This document shows, in pieces, positions 19,172-26,372 of a stretch of 38,459 nucleotides of DNA. The notes beneath the pieces are model-generated. The model made no database searches, had not been told where the DNA came from, and saw only the letters and a program-made list of their open reading frames with translations. The stretch is taken from positions 1 through 38,459 of the forward strand of contig CALMVN010000289.1 of the NCBI GenBank assembly GCA_937873225.1, read 5' to 3'. Numbering within the stretch: position 1 is the first letter of the stretch; each line of letters begins with the position of its first letter. The translations under genes were made by a program, and so were the position numbers. The stretch is from an uncultured Acetobacteraceae bacterium (GTDB lineage: Bacteria > Pseudomonadota > Alphaproteobacteria > Acetobacterales > Acetobacteraceae).

Positions 19172-20128
19172 ATGCGCAAGGTGATCTTCGACACCGACCC
19201 CGGGGTGGACGATGCGATGGCGCTTTGCCTGCTGGCCCGAAGTCGGCAGCTCGAGCTGCTTGGCGTTTCCACGGTTCATGGCAACGCCGACATCGACACC
19301 GTCACCCGCAACGCGCTGTTCCTGAAGGACCGGTTCGGCTTTGCTGCTCCGGTGGCGCAAGGCTCCGGCGTCACCCTGACCGACAAGCAGGGGCAGCCTG
19401 CGCCGCACGTGCACGGACAGAACGGCCTGGGCGACATCGTCGTTCCGGACCATCCTGATGCCGTGCTGGATGGCCGGCGCGGCCACCGCATGATGATCGA
19501 CCTGATCCGCGAGAACCCGCACGAGGTGACGATCATCGCCGTCGGCCCGCTGACCAACCTCGCCCGCGCCCTGGACAAGGACCCGGAGATCGCGCGGCTG
19601 GCGCAGGGCGTGGTGGTGATGGGCGGCGCGTTCGGCAGCCACGGCCATACCGGCAACGTTTCCCCGGTCGCCGAGGCCAACATCGCCAACGATCCCGAGG
19701 CGGCCGACACGGTGTTCACCGCGTCCTGGCCGGTGACGGTGATCGGTCTCGACGTGACGCAACAGGTGGTGATGGACGGGGCCTATCTGGAGCGCCTGCG
19801 CCGCGACGGCGGCGAGGACGGCCGGTTCCTGCACGAGGTGTCGCGCGGCTACCACGCCTTCCACCAGCGCTCGCGCCGGCTGGACGGCATCTTCGCCCAT
19901 GACAGCCTGGCCGTGGTCTACGCGTTGCGGCCGGACCTGTTCACCCTCAGGCGCGGGCCGGTCCGGGTGGTGTGCGGCGGCCTGGCCGCCGGCCAGACCA
20001 TCCAGAAGCCGAAGGACTCGCCGTTCCCGCTGGGCGCCTGGGATGCGCACTCGGCGCAGGCGGTAGCGGTCGACGTCGATGCCGAGGCGGTGCTGGCGTT
20101 CTTCGCGGGCAGCTTCGTGGGCCGCTAG
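19172..20128 (+). CDS. Nucleoside hydrolase (inosine/uridine-preferring family)
   Basis: A calcium-dependent N-ribohydrolase that splits nucleosides to base and ribose in salvage. The signature DTDPGVDDAMAL, with the Asp cluster that holds Ca2+, is at residues 6-17. VSTVHGNADIDTVTRNAL, VGPLTNLARAL and MGGAFGSHGHTGNVSPVAEANIANDPEAA follow in family order. The distal calcium Asp is in IFAHDSLAV. ATG 19172 has a GGAG site; the product is 318 residues. A TTG ten codons earlier is less likely. Substrate preference is not readable. Confidence 0.94.
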   Translation: MRKVIFDTDPGVDDAMALCLLARSRQLELLGVSTVHGNADIDTVTRNALFLKDRFGFAAPVAQGSGVTLTDKQGQPAPHVHGQNGLGDIVVPDHPDAVLDGRRGHRMMIDLIRENPHEVTIIAVGPLTNLARALDKDPEIARLAQGVVVMGGAFGSHGHTGNVSPVAEANIANDPEAADTVFTASWPVTVIGLDVTQQVVMDGAYLERLRRDGGEDGRFLHEVSRGYHAFHQRSRRLDGIFAHDSLAVVYALRPDLFTLRRGPVRVVCGGLAAGQTIQKPKDSPFPLGAWDAHSAQAVAVDVDAEAVLAFFAGSFVGR

Positions 20129-20198
20129 GCCGCAACCGGTTCACGTTCGTTCACCCGCCGCGGTCCAGCTCGTGGTTGTGGCAAGCGTCTTCTGCAAT

Positions 20199-20214
20199 CA
20201 GGTGACTGCACCTG
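20199..20214. terminator. Hairpin between convergent genes
   Basis: CAGGTG-ACTG-CACCTG is a perfect 6-bp stem with a tetraloop in the 99-base gap between the convergent nucleoside hydrolase and the unknown gene at 20228. There is no T-run, so the strength is uncertain. Confidence 0.4.
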
Positions 20215-20227
20215 GCCCGGCGATGTT

Positions 20228-21115
20228 CTAGCGCTTGGCGCCAGGATCGGCGTTCGGGCCGCCGGTCAGCAGGTAGCAGGCGCACCCGGCGCTGCGCGAC
20301 GCGTCCAAATCCGGCTCTACCAGCGACTCCACGGCGATACGGCGCAGCCGCAGCACGGCCAGGTTCGCAGGCCCGTCCAGGATCACGTCGAAATCTTCCG
20401 CCACCACCGACAGCCAGTACTGGACCCCCTGCCGCTCGGTCAGGATGATCGGGTCCTGTGCGCTGACCGGCAGCCCGTTCTCCAGGGCGGCCGCCGCCTC
20501 GATGCCGTTGGTGACGTGATACAGGTAGGAGTCGTTGCGGTCGTTCGGACGAAGGTTGCGCGGGTCGACCTGCTGCAGGAGCATGTCGCGCGGATTGAGA
20601 TGAAAGGAACCGGAAGGAGCTTCCGGTTCCCGGGGCGGATCCGGTTCCGCGACCGGCGCCACCGTGGGTTCGGGTTTCGATGCCGTCGGAAGGCTGTCCG
20701 GTTCGGCCGCGCCGAACAGGTCCGGCTCGCGGTTCGCGGGCTGCACGCGACGCTGGCGTGGTGCCGGACGAGGGGCTGGCGCTGGCGGCTCGTCCGGCTC
20801 GGGCAGCGGCAGCTCGTGGGTCTGCATGTCCGCGTGCGGCGCGTTGCGGCCGCGGGAACGCGCCGCCTCGATCCGGCGGCGCAGTCGTGCGTCGGAAGGC
20901 GGTTCGGCCATGGCAGGGGCGAACTTGGCATCACGACCGACCGCGCGCCAGTAGTGCGCCAGCGCTTCCGCAGCGGAGCGCGCGCTGCCGATCCGACGCA
21001 GGACGCGTCCGGTGCCGTCCTCGATCTTGAACAACGGCCGGTGGCTGACCGGACTGACGAAACCGGCCTGCCTCGCCCGGATCCTGGAGCTGTTCGACAC
21101 TGCGCGTTCGATCAT
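20228..21115 (-). CDS. Unknown protein; Pro-rich linker and possible ART-like C-terminal domain
   Basis: I cannot assign this 295-residue protein to a named family. Residues 25-62 form a small compact segment (RPLFKIEDGTGRVLRRIGSARSAAEALAHYW). Residues 65-170 are charged and proline-rich, probably disordered. Residues 195-285 look like a folded domain: YLYHVTNGIEAAAALENGLPVS, then IILTERQGVQYWLSVV and strands VILDGPANLAVLRLRR. The YHVT/ENGL/LTER pattern recalls ADP-ribosyltransferase-fold proteins (DarT, KptA types), where the His after Tyr binds NAD. It has a good promoter and no signal peptide. The start ATG 21115 lacks a clear Shine-Dalgarno. Two cysteines lie close to the C-terminus (GCAC). 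Confidence 0.75.
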   Translation of the reverse strand: MIERAVSNSSRIRARQAGFVSPVSHRPLFKIEDGTGRVLRRIGSARSAAEALAHYWRAVGRDAKFAPAMAEPPSDARLRRRIEAARSRGRNAPHADMQTHELPLPEPDEPPAPAPRPAPRQRRVQPANREPDLFGAAEPDSLPTASKPEPTVAPVAEPDPPREPEAPSGSFHLNPRDMLLQQVDPRNLRPNDRNDSYLYHVTNGIEAAAALENGLPVSAQDPIILTERQGVQYWLSVVAEDFDVILDGPANLAVLRLRRIAVESLVEPDLDASRSAGCACYLLTGGPNADPGAKR

Positions 21116-21192
21116 GTGTTGCCGCAGCCGGCCGGAGCGTCCGCCTCGTCGCAAGGGCGGTTCCCCCTTCCAGGCGATGCTGTCATACAGCC

Positions 21193-21221
21193 TTCTAGGA
21201 GGGCCCAGGTCCGGGCGTCAA
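21193..21221 (-). promoter_or_regulatory. sigma-70 promoter of the unknown gene at 20228
   Basis: On the minus strand TTGACG (21221-21216), a 17-bp spacer and CTAGAA (21198-21193) form a good -35/-10 pair about 80 bases before the ATG at 21115. Its presence supports the gene being transcribed by itself rather than from DUF3126. Confidence 0.6.
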
Positions 21222-21244
21222 TCGGCGCGTCGGCCCCGGGTCGG

Positions 21245-21272
21245 TGGTAGCTGGTCGTTGGTAGCTGGTCGC
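21245..21272. repeat. 14-bp direct tandem repeat
   Basis: TGGTAGCTGGTCGT is followed at once by TGGTAGCTGGTCGC, 13 of 14 bases identical. It lies between the DUF3126 stop and the promoter of the next gene. It could be a slippage product or a paired binding site. Confidence 0.7.
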
Positions 21273-21278
21273 CCGGTC

Positions 21279-21542
21279 TCAGCGGCGCGTCCCGGCCGTC
21301 CTGCCCGAGGGTGCGGGGGCCGCCTCGGCGGCCGGCGCCAGGTCCTCCTCCAGCACGGTGATGTGGATGGAGTAGGACACCTCGCCTTCGTCCTCGTCGC
21401 GATGCACGGTGCCGATCACCTCGCGACCGACCGCGATCTCGGTGGTGGCGCCCTTCCGCGGCGGCGCCACGACGTTGACCTGCTCGTTGCCGAGCAGCTT
21501 GCGCAGGTAGGCCTGCACCCGCGCGATGTCCGTTCCGTTCAT
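21279..21542 (-). CDS. DUF3126 family protein
   Basis: A small protein of 87 residues that matches the alphaproteobacterial DUF3126 family. It begins MNGTDIARVQAYLRKLLGN, continues with a basic beta segment, and has the signature HRDEDEGEVSYSIHITVLEEDL. The tail is Ala/Pro-rich and variable. ATG 21542 has AAAGG at proper spacing; an in-frame start 39 bases earlier is not supported. No function is known for the family. It lies downstream of the glycosyltransferase gene on the same strand, 107 bases apart. Confidence 0.88.
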   Translation of the reverse strand: MNGTDIARVQAYLRKLLGNEQVNVVAPPRKGATTEIAVGREVIGTVHRDEDEGEVSYSIHITVLEEDLAPAAEAAPAPSGRTAGTRR

Positions 21543-21649
21543 GGTCGACCTTTCAAGGATGAGGCGGGCCCGAGGCCACACGCCGCGTGGGATAGGCCGG
21601 ATTCGGACACGCTGGAACCGTTATTCGCGCAAGCGGTGGACGCTGCCGA

Positions 21650-24130
21650 TCAGCCAGGGCCGGATCGATGCTGCGTCGTCGCCGGGTCGAGTGCCGCGAA
21701 CAGGCTGGCGGCAAGTGCTGCACGCGAGAAGCGTTCCGACGCGTAGGCGCGCTGGACGGTCGAGCATGCGCTCCAGGCGCGGTCGTCGCGCAACAGCGAC
21801 ACCACGGCCTCGGCCAGGGCAGGTGCGGTGTCGGCAACCCGCGCCGCGTGCTCCAGGCCGGGCAGTCCTTCGGCGCCGATCGTGGTGGTGACCAGCGGCA
21901 GGCCCTGCTGCATCGCTTCCACCACCTTGCCCTTCACCCCGGCGCCGACGCGAAGCGGCACGATCCCGACCCGCGCGGCGCGGTACTGCGCGTCGAGCTC
22001 CTCCTGGTCGAGGCTGCCGGTGACGACCACGCCGTTCCTGCCGAGTGCCCGCACCGATGCGGTCGGATGCGAGCCGGCCAGCACCAGGGTCGCCTGCGGG
22101 ACGGCGGCGCGCACCAGCGGCAGGATCTCGCGCACCAGCCAGGTGGCGGCGTCGACGTTGGGCGGATGGGCGAACCCGGCGACGAACAGGATGGCAGGCT
22201 CCGGCGGCGGGATGGTGCGGGTGCGGAAGCGGTCGAAGCTGAAGGGCACGATCCCGAACGCCGATGCGCCCGGCACCAGCCGCCGCACCAGCGCTGCCTC
22301 GACCTCCGACGGATAGAGCATCACGTCGAACACGCCCCAAAGCCGGCGCTCCAGCCGCTCCATCTCGTCCGCTTCGCGCGCCAGGGACGGGTCGTGCTGC
22401 AGGATCGCCTGCCGGCGCATGCGCAGGTGGTGCACGTCGACGCCGTAGAAGCCGAGCCGCGCCCGGGTGTGACGGAGCAGGTCCGACACGAACTCCACCG
22501 CAACGGTCGGCCGCATGACCAGCACGTGGTCGAACATGGGACCGTTGCGGGCGATCCAGTCGCCGAACCCCTCCGGCAGGCGGCGGTCGAGCACCTCGAT
22601 CCCCATGGTCTCCAGCAGGCATGTGTACCGGTTGTGGGCGCGGTTCTGCGGCCAGAACTTGACCAGCCAGCCGGCGTCCTTCAGCGCAGACAGGATCGCC
22701 ATGGTCGAGCGCGATCCGGCGTCGCGGTCGGGCTCCGGCACGTAGTGGTCGATCACCAGGATGGTGGGGCGTCCACGCGCGTGCTCGCAGGCGCGGATCG
22801 GGTCGACGCTTGGCGCCATGTGGCCTTCGGCCAGCAGGCGCGGCCAGCGGGCCGTCATGCGGTGGCGGTTCACCTCCTGCTGCGCCTTGATGCCGGTGTT
22901 GGGGTCGGTGCCGTGCGACAGGCCCTCGTGGTGGATCACCACGCTGGCCGGCTGGAAGATCACGCGCAGGCCGCGGGCGCGCAGGCGGAAGGCGAGGTCG
23001 ACATCCTCGTAGTAGGCCGGCGCGAAGGCGGGATCGAAGCCGTGCAGCTCCTCGAACAGGTCGCGCCGGAGCAGGATGGAGGCGCCCGACACGTAATCGG
23101 TTTCGCGCAGGGTGTTGTATTGCGGCAGGGCCGGATCGTCGCCGCGCCCGTAGTTCCAGCCGGTGCCGTCCTGCCAGATGATGCCGCCCGCTTCCTGCAG
23201 CCGCCCGTCGGGGAACAGCAGCTTGGAGCCGACCAGCCCGGCATCCGGCAGCGCTTCCGCCACACGCACCAGCGCGTCGAGGAAGCCCGGCAGCGGCTCG
23301 GTGTCGTTGTTGAGGAACAGCAGGTAGCGGCCGCGCGCGTGCAGCGCCGCCTCGTTGCAGTTGTGCAGGAAGCCGAGGTTGGCGTCGCGTCGCAGCAGGC
23401 GCAGGCCGATGACCTCCTCCAGCAGCGCCACCTCCGGATCCCCGGACGCGTCCTCGGCGAGGATCACCTCGAAGGGCGTCCGGGTGTCCGACGCGGCCAC
23501 GGCGCGCAGGCAGCGCAGCGTGGCCGGCACCTGGCCGAAGGCAGGCACGATCACCGACACCACGGGGGCCCGCGCGGTCGGCAGCACCAGGGGCGGCGCC
23601 GCTGAAGGCGGAGGGGCCGGAAGCGCTTCCGGTAGCGTGGGGGCGGAAGCGGCTTCGGGCGGTGCCGCAGCAGGAGGCGGCTGATGATCCGGGACTGCCA
23701 GGCGTGCGGCATGCCATGCCGACCGTGCCCGCAGCCGCGCCGGCCATTGCAGGGTGAGCGTCCACCAGCCGGCCCGCAGGGCACGCCGGCCGGCGCGAGA
23801 CAAAGCCGGATGACGGTCCAGCACGCGGCGCAGAGGCCAGGTGGCACGCCAGATGGCGCTGGTGCGGAACGCCTCCAGATGCTGCGCCAGCAGCGCGATC
23901 TCGGCATCCTGCTGCGCGATCCGGGCCTGCAGCGGTGCCAGGAGGGGAGCGGTGTCGATCGGCTCGGGCGGCGGCGGGTCCGGGAGCGGACGCCGCAGCA
24001 ATGCCTCGTGCGCCTGCTGTGCGTGCCGCACCTCCTGTCTCAGGGCAGCGAGGCGAGCCTCGGCGTGCAGCAGGGACAAGCGCAGCTCCGCCCGCTCGGC
24101 CTCGTTCTCGTCCGGGACGCAGGCGGTCAT
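21650..24130 (-). CDS. Two-domain glycosyltransferase (GT2 + GT4) with coiled-coil N-terminus
   Basis: An 826-residue protein with two catalytic modules. Residues 10-95 are charged and heptad-like (ELRLSLLHAEARLAALRQEV), probably a coiled coil, followed by a basic segment and a Pro/Ala linker (148-188). Residues 190-410 form a GT-A family 2 domain with SVIVPAFGQ, ILAEDASGD, the metal-binding LFLNNDTEP and YYEDVDLAFRLRARG. Residues 455-810 are a GT-B family 4-like domain with ILFVAGFAHPPNVDAATWL and GAGVKGKVVEAMQQGLPLVTT. It has no membrane segment. Such fusions build O-antigen, exopolysaccharide or protein-linked glycans. It is a single gene, not a cluster, so its substrate is open. Confidence 0.9.
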   Translation of the reverse strand: MTACVPDENEAERAELRLSLLHAEARLAALRQEVRHAQQAHEALLRRPLPDPPPPEPIDTAPLLAPLQARIAQQDAEIALLAQHLEAFRTSAIWRATWPLRRVLDRHPALSRAGRRALRAGWWTLTLQWPARLRARSAWHAARLAVPDHQPPPAAAPPEAASAPTLPEALPAPPPSAAPPLVLPTARAPVVSVIVPAFGQVPATLRCLRAVAASDTRTPFEVILAEDASGDPEVALLEEVIGLRLLRRDANLGFLHNCNEAALHARGRYLLFLNNDTEPLPGFLDALVRVAEALPDAGLVGSKLLFPDGRLQEAGGIIWQDGTGWNYGRGDDPALPQYNTLRETDYVSGASILLRRDLFEELHGFDPAFAPAYYEDVDLAFRLRARGLRVIFQPASVVIHHEGLSHGTDPNTGIKAQQEVNRHRMTARWPRLLAEGHMAPSVDPIRACEHARGRPTILVIDHYVPEPDRDAGSRSTMAILSALKDAGWLVKFWPQNRAHNRYTCLLETMGIEVLDRRLPEGFGDWIARNGPMFDHVLVMRPTVAVEFVSDLLRHTRARLGFYGVDVHHLRMRRQAILQHDPSLAREADEMERLERRLWGVFDVMLYPSEVEAALVRRLVPGASAFGIVPFSFDRFRTRTIPPPEPAILFVAGFAHPPNVDAATWLVREILPLVRAAVPQATLVLAGSHPTASVRALGRNGVVVTGSLDQEELDAQYRAARVGIVPLRVGAGVKGKVVEAMQQGLPLVTTTIGAEGLPGLEHAARVADTAPALAEAVVSLLRDDRAWSACSTVQRAYASERFSRAALAASLFAALDPATTQHRSGPG

Positions 24131-24199
24131 GACGGTTCCCGGATTGATGCTGCATCCCGTTCTGATCGCAGCACGCGGCGACGACCTGCCGGCTCAATA

Positions 24200-24217
24200 G
24201 GACGCGGATCGCTCCGC
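24200..24217. terminator. Hairpin downstream of ridA
   Basis: ACGCGGA-TCGC-TCCGCGT is a perfect 7-bp stem with a tetraloop, 42 bases past the ridA stop and 70 bases before the glycosyltransferase start on the same strand. No T-run follows. It may separate the two transcripts. Confidence 0.4.
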
Positions 24218-24258
24218 GTGAAGCGTCGAGGGTCTTCAGGGCGTCCGGAAGGTCGGGA

Positions 24259-24651
24259 TCAGGCCGCGCGTCCGTGGGCGATCAGTTCCAGCTCGATCTT
24301 GACATGCGGGATGTCGAAGCCGCTGACCAGGCGCATGGTCGCCGCCGGGCGCGCGTCGCCGAACGCGTCGCGCAGCAGCGGGAAGCAGGCGGGAAACGCG
24401 TCCGCGTCGTGCACCAGGTAGATCACCCGCACCACGTCCTGCATCGACAGGCCGGCCGCTTCCAGCGAGCGGGCACCGTTCGCCAGTGCCTGCCGGCACT
24501 GCTCGGACAGGCGGCGGGAGAAGCCGCCCCGGCTGCGGTCGAAGCCGGTGATGCGGCGCACGCGCACCTCCTGCCGTCCGCTGACCGGGCGACGCTCGAT
24601 CCGCGCGGTTCCCGGTTCCTCGCCCTGCGTCGTCGACAGCGTCGTCAGCAT
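24259..24651 (-). CDS. RidA family (YjgF/YER057c/UK114) protein
   Basis: RidA proteins hydrolyse reactive enamines and imines released by PLP enzymes; many relatives have other roles. The 130 residues end with the family pattern RPAATMRLVSGFDIPHVKIELELIA, where the Arg is the substrate-binding one. The helix LSEQCRQALANGARSLEAAGLSMQDVVRVIYLV also fits. The N-terminal 30 residues are less conserved and the fold begins near VRVRRITGF, so this is a divergent member rather than classic RidA. It is divergent from hprK across an AT-rich gap. Confidence 0.85.
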   Translation of the reverse strand: MLTTLSTTQGEEPGTARIERRPVSGRQEVRVRRITGFDRSRGGFSRRLSEQCRQALANGARSLEAAGLSMQDVVRVIYLVHDADAFPACFPLLRDAFGDARPAATMRLVSGFDIPHVKIELELIAHGRAA

Positions 24652-24737
24652 GTGGCCTCCGAGTGCACATCCTGGTCACAAATGCGTTATTATTAGTGGA
24701 ACTTCAACCCATTTTGAGACGCGCCGGGTTTGTTGCG
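24652..24737. promoter_or_regulatory. AT-rich divergent promoter region of ridA and hprK
   Basis: This 86-base gap contains GCGTTATTATTAGTGGAAC, strikingly AT-rich for this genome, and TTGAAG on the minus strand. It must hold promoters for both divergent genes, but no pair of boxes is good enough to name. A GGAAC is present but lacks CGTT 16-17 bases later. Confidence 0.4.
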
Positions 24738-25235
24738 ATGGGGTTCCGGATTGGCGCCTTGGGAGTTGATGTGCAGGGGCTGCTTCGTCTCCATGGCAGT
24801 TGCGCCGTCCGAAGTGGGGTCGGCGTCCTGCTGCTCGGTCAGCCTGGATGCGGCAAGTCGGACCTGCTGCTGCGGCTGATCGACCGCGGGTTCGATCTGG
24901 TCGCCGATGACCAGGTTCTGGTCGAGGCCGGCCAGGCAGGACCGGCGCCGGCGCTGGCAGGGCTGATCGAGCTGCGCGGGATCGGCCTGTTGCGCATGGA
25001 TCACGTGGCTCCGGTGCCGCTCGGGCTGGTGGTGGCCCTGGACGGGACAGTGGCCGGTCTGGCGCCCACGGCGGAAAGGCTGCCGGAACCCCGTGTGCAT
25101 CCGGTGCTCGGGTTGCCGATGCTGCGCATCGCCCCGTTCGCGGCTTCCGCTGCCTTCCGCACGGAAATCGCGCTGGACTGCGTCCTGGGCAGTCGCTTCC
25201 TGGCCGTCGGCGGTCTGCCCGGCCCCACGACTTGA
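24738..25235 (+). CDS. hprK: HPr kinase/phosphorylase, short alphaproteobacterial form
   Basis: HprK phosphorylates HPr on its regulatory serine with ATP and can reverse this. The protein is only about 165 residues because, as in other alphaproteobacteria, it has the C-terminal catalytic domain alone. Walker A is GQPGCGKS (34-41), FDLVADDQV gives the catalytic Asp pair, and GLIELRGIGLLRM is the HprK signature. I chose ATG 24738 from the family start; an open frame extends to 24663. HPr with an intact target serine is encoded 1 kb downstream. rapZ, usually next, is missing. Confidence 0.92.
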   Translation: MGFRIGALGVDVQGLLRLHGSCAVRSGVGVLLLGQPGCGKSDLLLRLIDRGFDLVADDQVLVEAGQAGPAPALAGLIELRGIGLLRMDHVAPVPLGLVVALDGTVAGLAPTAERLPEPRVHPVLGLPMLRIAPFAASAAFRTEIALDCVLGSRFLAVGGLPGPTT

Positions 25236-25418
25236 TGCAGTGGGCGCGCATCAGATATGTTTCCAGGACATGCTGAAGGCTGAGAAGGTGTGGCGCAACT
25301 TGTTCTCCGACCTCGCAATTCCCTTCTGTGACGAAGGACCGGTCGGGATCCGGCCCGTCGTGCCGTGGCTCGCTCCTTAACGATTCCTAGACAGGCCACC
25401 GCTCTTGCTGCGATTGCT

Positions 25419-25435
25419 CCGTCGCCCGGCGACGG
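25419..25435. terminator. Hairpin in the hprK-EIIA gap
   Basis: CCGTCGC-CCG-GCGACGG is a perfect 7-bp stem with a 3-base loop, 184 bases past the hprK stop. It may end the hprK transcript or protect its 3' end; no T-run follows. Confidence 0.4.
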
Positions 25436-25488
25436 AAGACGTGTCTGCCCAACAGGATGGAGCGCTGCCGACGAGGCGGCTGGCTGCG

Positions 25489-25506
25489 TATCGTGACATA
25501 TCGTGA
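25489..25506. promoter_or_regulatory. Phased direct repeat TATCGTGA-CA-TATCGTGA
   Basis: Two identical 8-base units with a 10-base period lie 46-63 bases before the EIIA start. The spacing puts both on one face of the helix, as for a regulator bound as a tandem dimer. The binding protein is unknown. Confidence 0.35.
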
Positions 25507-25551
25507 TCTGACCGGATTGGCCGGAACCGGTGCCGCGTTGCCGGCCGCATC

Positions 25552-26031
25552 ATGATCGGGCTCGTTCTCATCACCCATGGCGAGATCGGCAGCTCGCTGC
25601 GCGCAGCCATGGAGCACGTGGTCGGTCCGCAGGGGCAGATGGAAACGCTGTCGATCGCGGCAGACGACGACATACAGGCGCGGCGGCGCGATCTGGAAGC
25701 GGCGACGGAGTCGGTCGACCGCGGTGACGGCGTCATCGTCCTGACCGACATGTTCGGCAGCACGCCGTCCAACCTCGCCGTGGCGATGCTGGCGCGGCCC
25801 GGCACCGAGGTGATCGCCGGGTTGAACCTGCCGATGCTGGTCAAGCTGGGCAAGATCCGCTCGCACAGCACGCTCTGCGAGTGCATCGACATCGCCGAGA
25901 CGGTGGGCCGGAAGTACATCGCCGCCGCCTCCCGCCTGCCAGAAGCCTGTCTCGGCGGCGCCGCCTGTTGCCAGTCCAGCGACGCGTCGGCCACGCCCAT
26001 CCACCGGCGTGCCGCGGCACTTGCCGGCTGA
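25552..26031 (+). CDS. PTS EIIA component, mannose/sorbose family (regulatory)
   Basis: EIIA(Man) accepts phosphate from HPr. The 159 residues begin MIGLVLITHGEIG with active His9, followed by VIVLTDMFGSTPSNLA and a helix with VIAGLNLPMLVKL. The C-terminal 25 residues are a Cys/Ala-rich tail that looks unconserved. No EIIB, EIIC or EIID gene is encoded nearby, so it probably signals rather than transports sugar, as proposed for ManX-type proteins in other alphaproteobacteria. HPr follows 23 bases later. Confidence 0.93.
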   Translation: MIGLVLITHGEIGSSLRAAMEHVVGPQGQMETLSIAADDDIQARRRDLEAATESVDRGDGVIVLTDMFGSTPSNLAVAMLARPGTEVIAGLNLPMLVKLGKIRSHSTLCECIDIAETVGRKYIAAASRLPEACLGGAACCQSSDASATPIHRRAAALAG

Positions 26032-26054
26032 GGCGCGGGGTCGAACGCCCCTGC

Positions 26055-26372
26055 ATGGTTCCGGCCGACCAGACGCCGACGGACGCGCCTCCTGATCGCC
26101 TCGCCCGCACCGTCACGATCGTCAACCTGCGCGGGCTGCACGCACGGGCGGCGGCCCGGTTCGTGACCACGGCCGAGCGCTTCAACACCCCGGTGGACGT
26201 GTCGCGCGACGGCGAGGTGGTGTCGGCGCGCTCGATCATGGGGCTGATGATGCTGGGTGCTGGACGAGGGATGCGCATCCGGCTCGAAGCCGATGCGGAT
26301 GGCTGGGACGCGCAGGAAGCGCTGGACGCCCTGGCGACGCTGGTCGAATCCGGCTTCGATGAGCACGATTGA
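26055..26372 (+). CDS. ptsH: Phosphocarrier protein HPr
   Basis: HPr relays phosphate from EI to EIIA on a histidine and is phosphorylated on a serine by HprK. The active His29 is in NLRGLHARAAARF and the regulatory Ser60 in VSARSIMGLMML, both matching the family. The 105 residues include about 16 extra N-terminal residues. The ATG 26055 is the best start. It overlaps the EI gene by 14 bases. The retained serine matches the presence of hprK. Confidence 0.95.
   Translation: MVPADQTPTDAPPDRLARTVTIVNLRGLHARAAARFVTTAERFNTPVDVSRDGEVVSARSIMGLMMLGAGRGMRIRLEADADGWDAQEALDALATLVESGFDEHD

Larger units (their letters stand above)
25236..25551. other. Gene-free interval between hprK and the EIIA gene
   Basis: These 316 bases, where rapZ is found in many relatives, hold no recognisable gene. 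An open frame on the plus strand runs through from inside hprK but is only its shadow. There is a perfect hairpin at 25419-25435 and a phased direct repeat at 25489-25506. No trace of rapZ sequence was recognised. Confidence 0.55.

Noticed and set aside
21621-24197. 858-residue frame overlapping the glycosyltransferase on the same strand
   Set aside because: Out-of-frame shadow dominated by Ala/Arg/Gly; the alternative frame carries all transferase motifs.
24700-24727. Possible second EcfG promoter before hprK
   Set aside because: GGAAC is present, but the bases 16-17 later read ACGC/CGCG rather than CGTT.
25093-25380. Open frame running from inside hprK into the gap before EIIA
   Set aside because: Begins inside hprK in another frame, has no ribosome-binding site and no resemblance to rapZ or any family.
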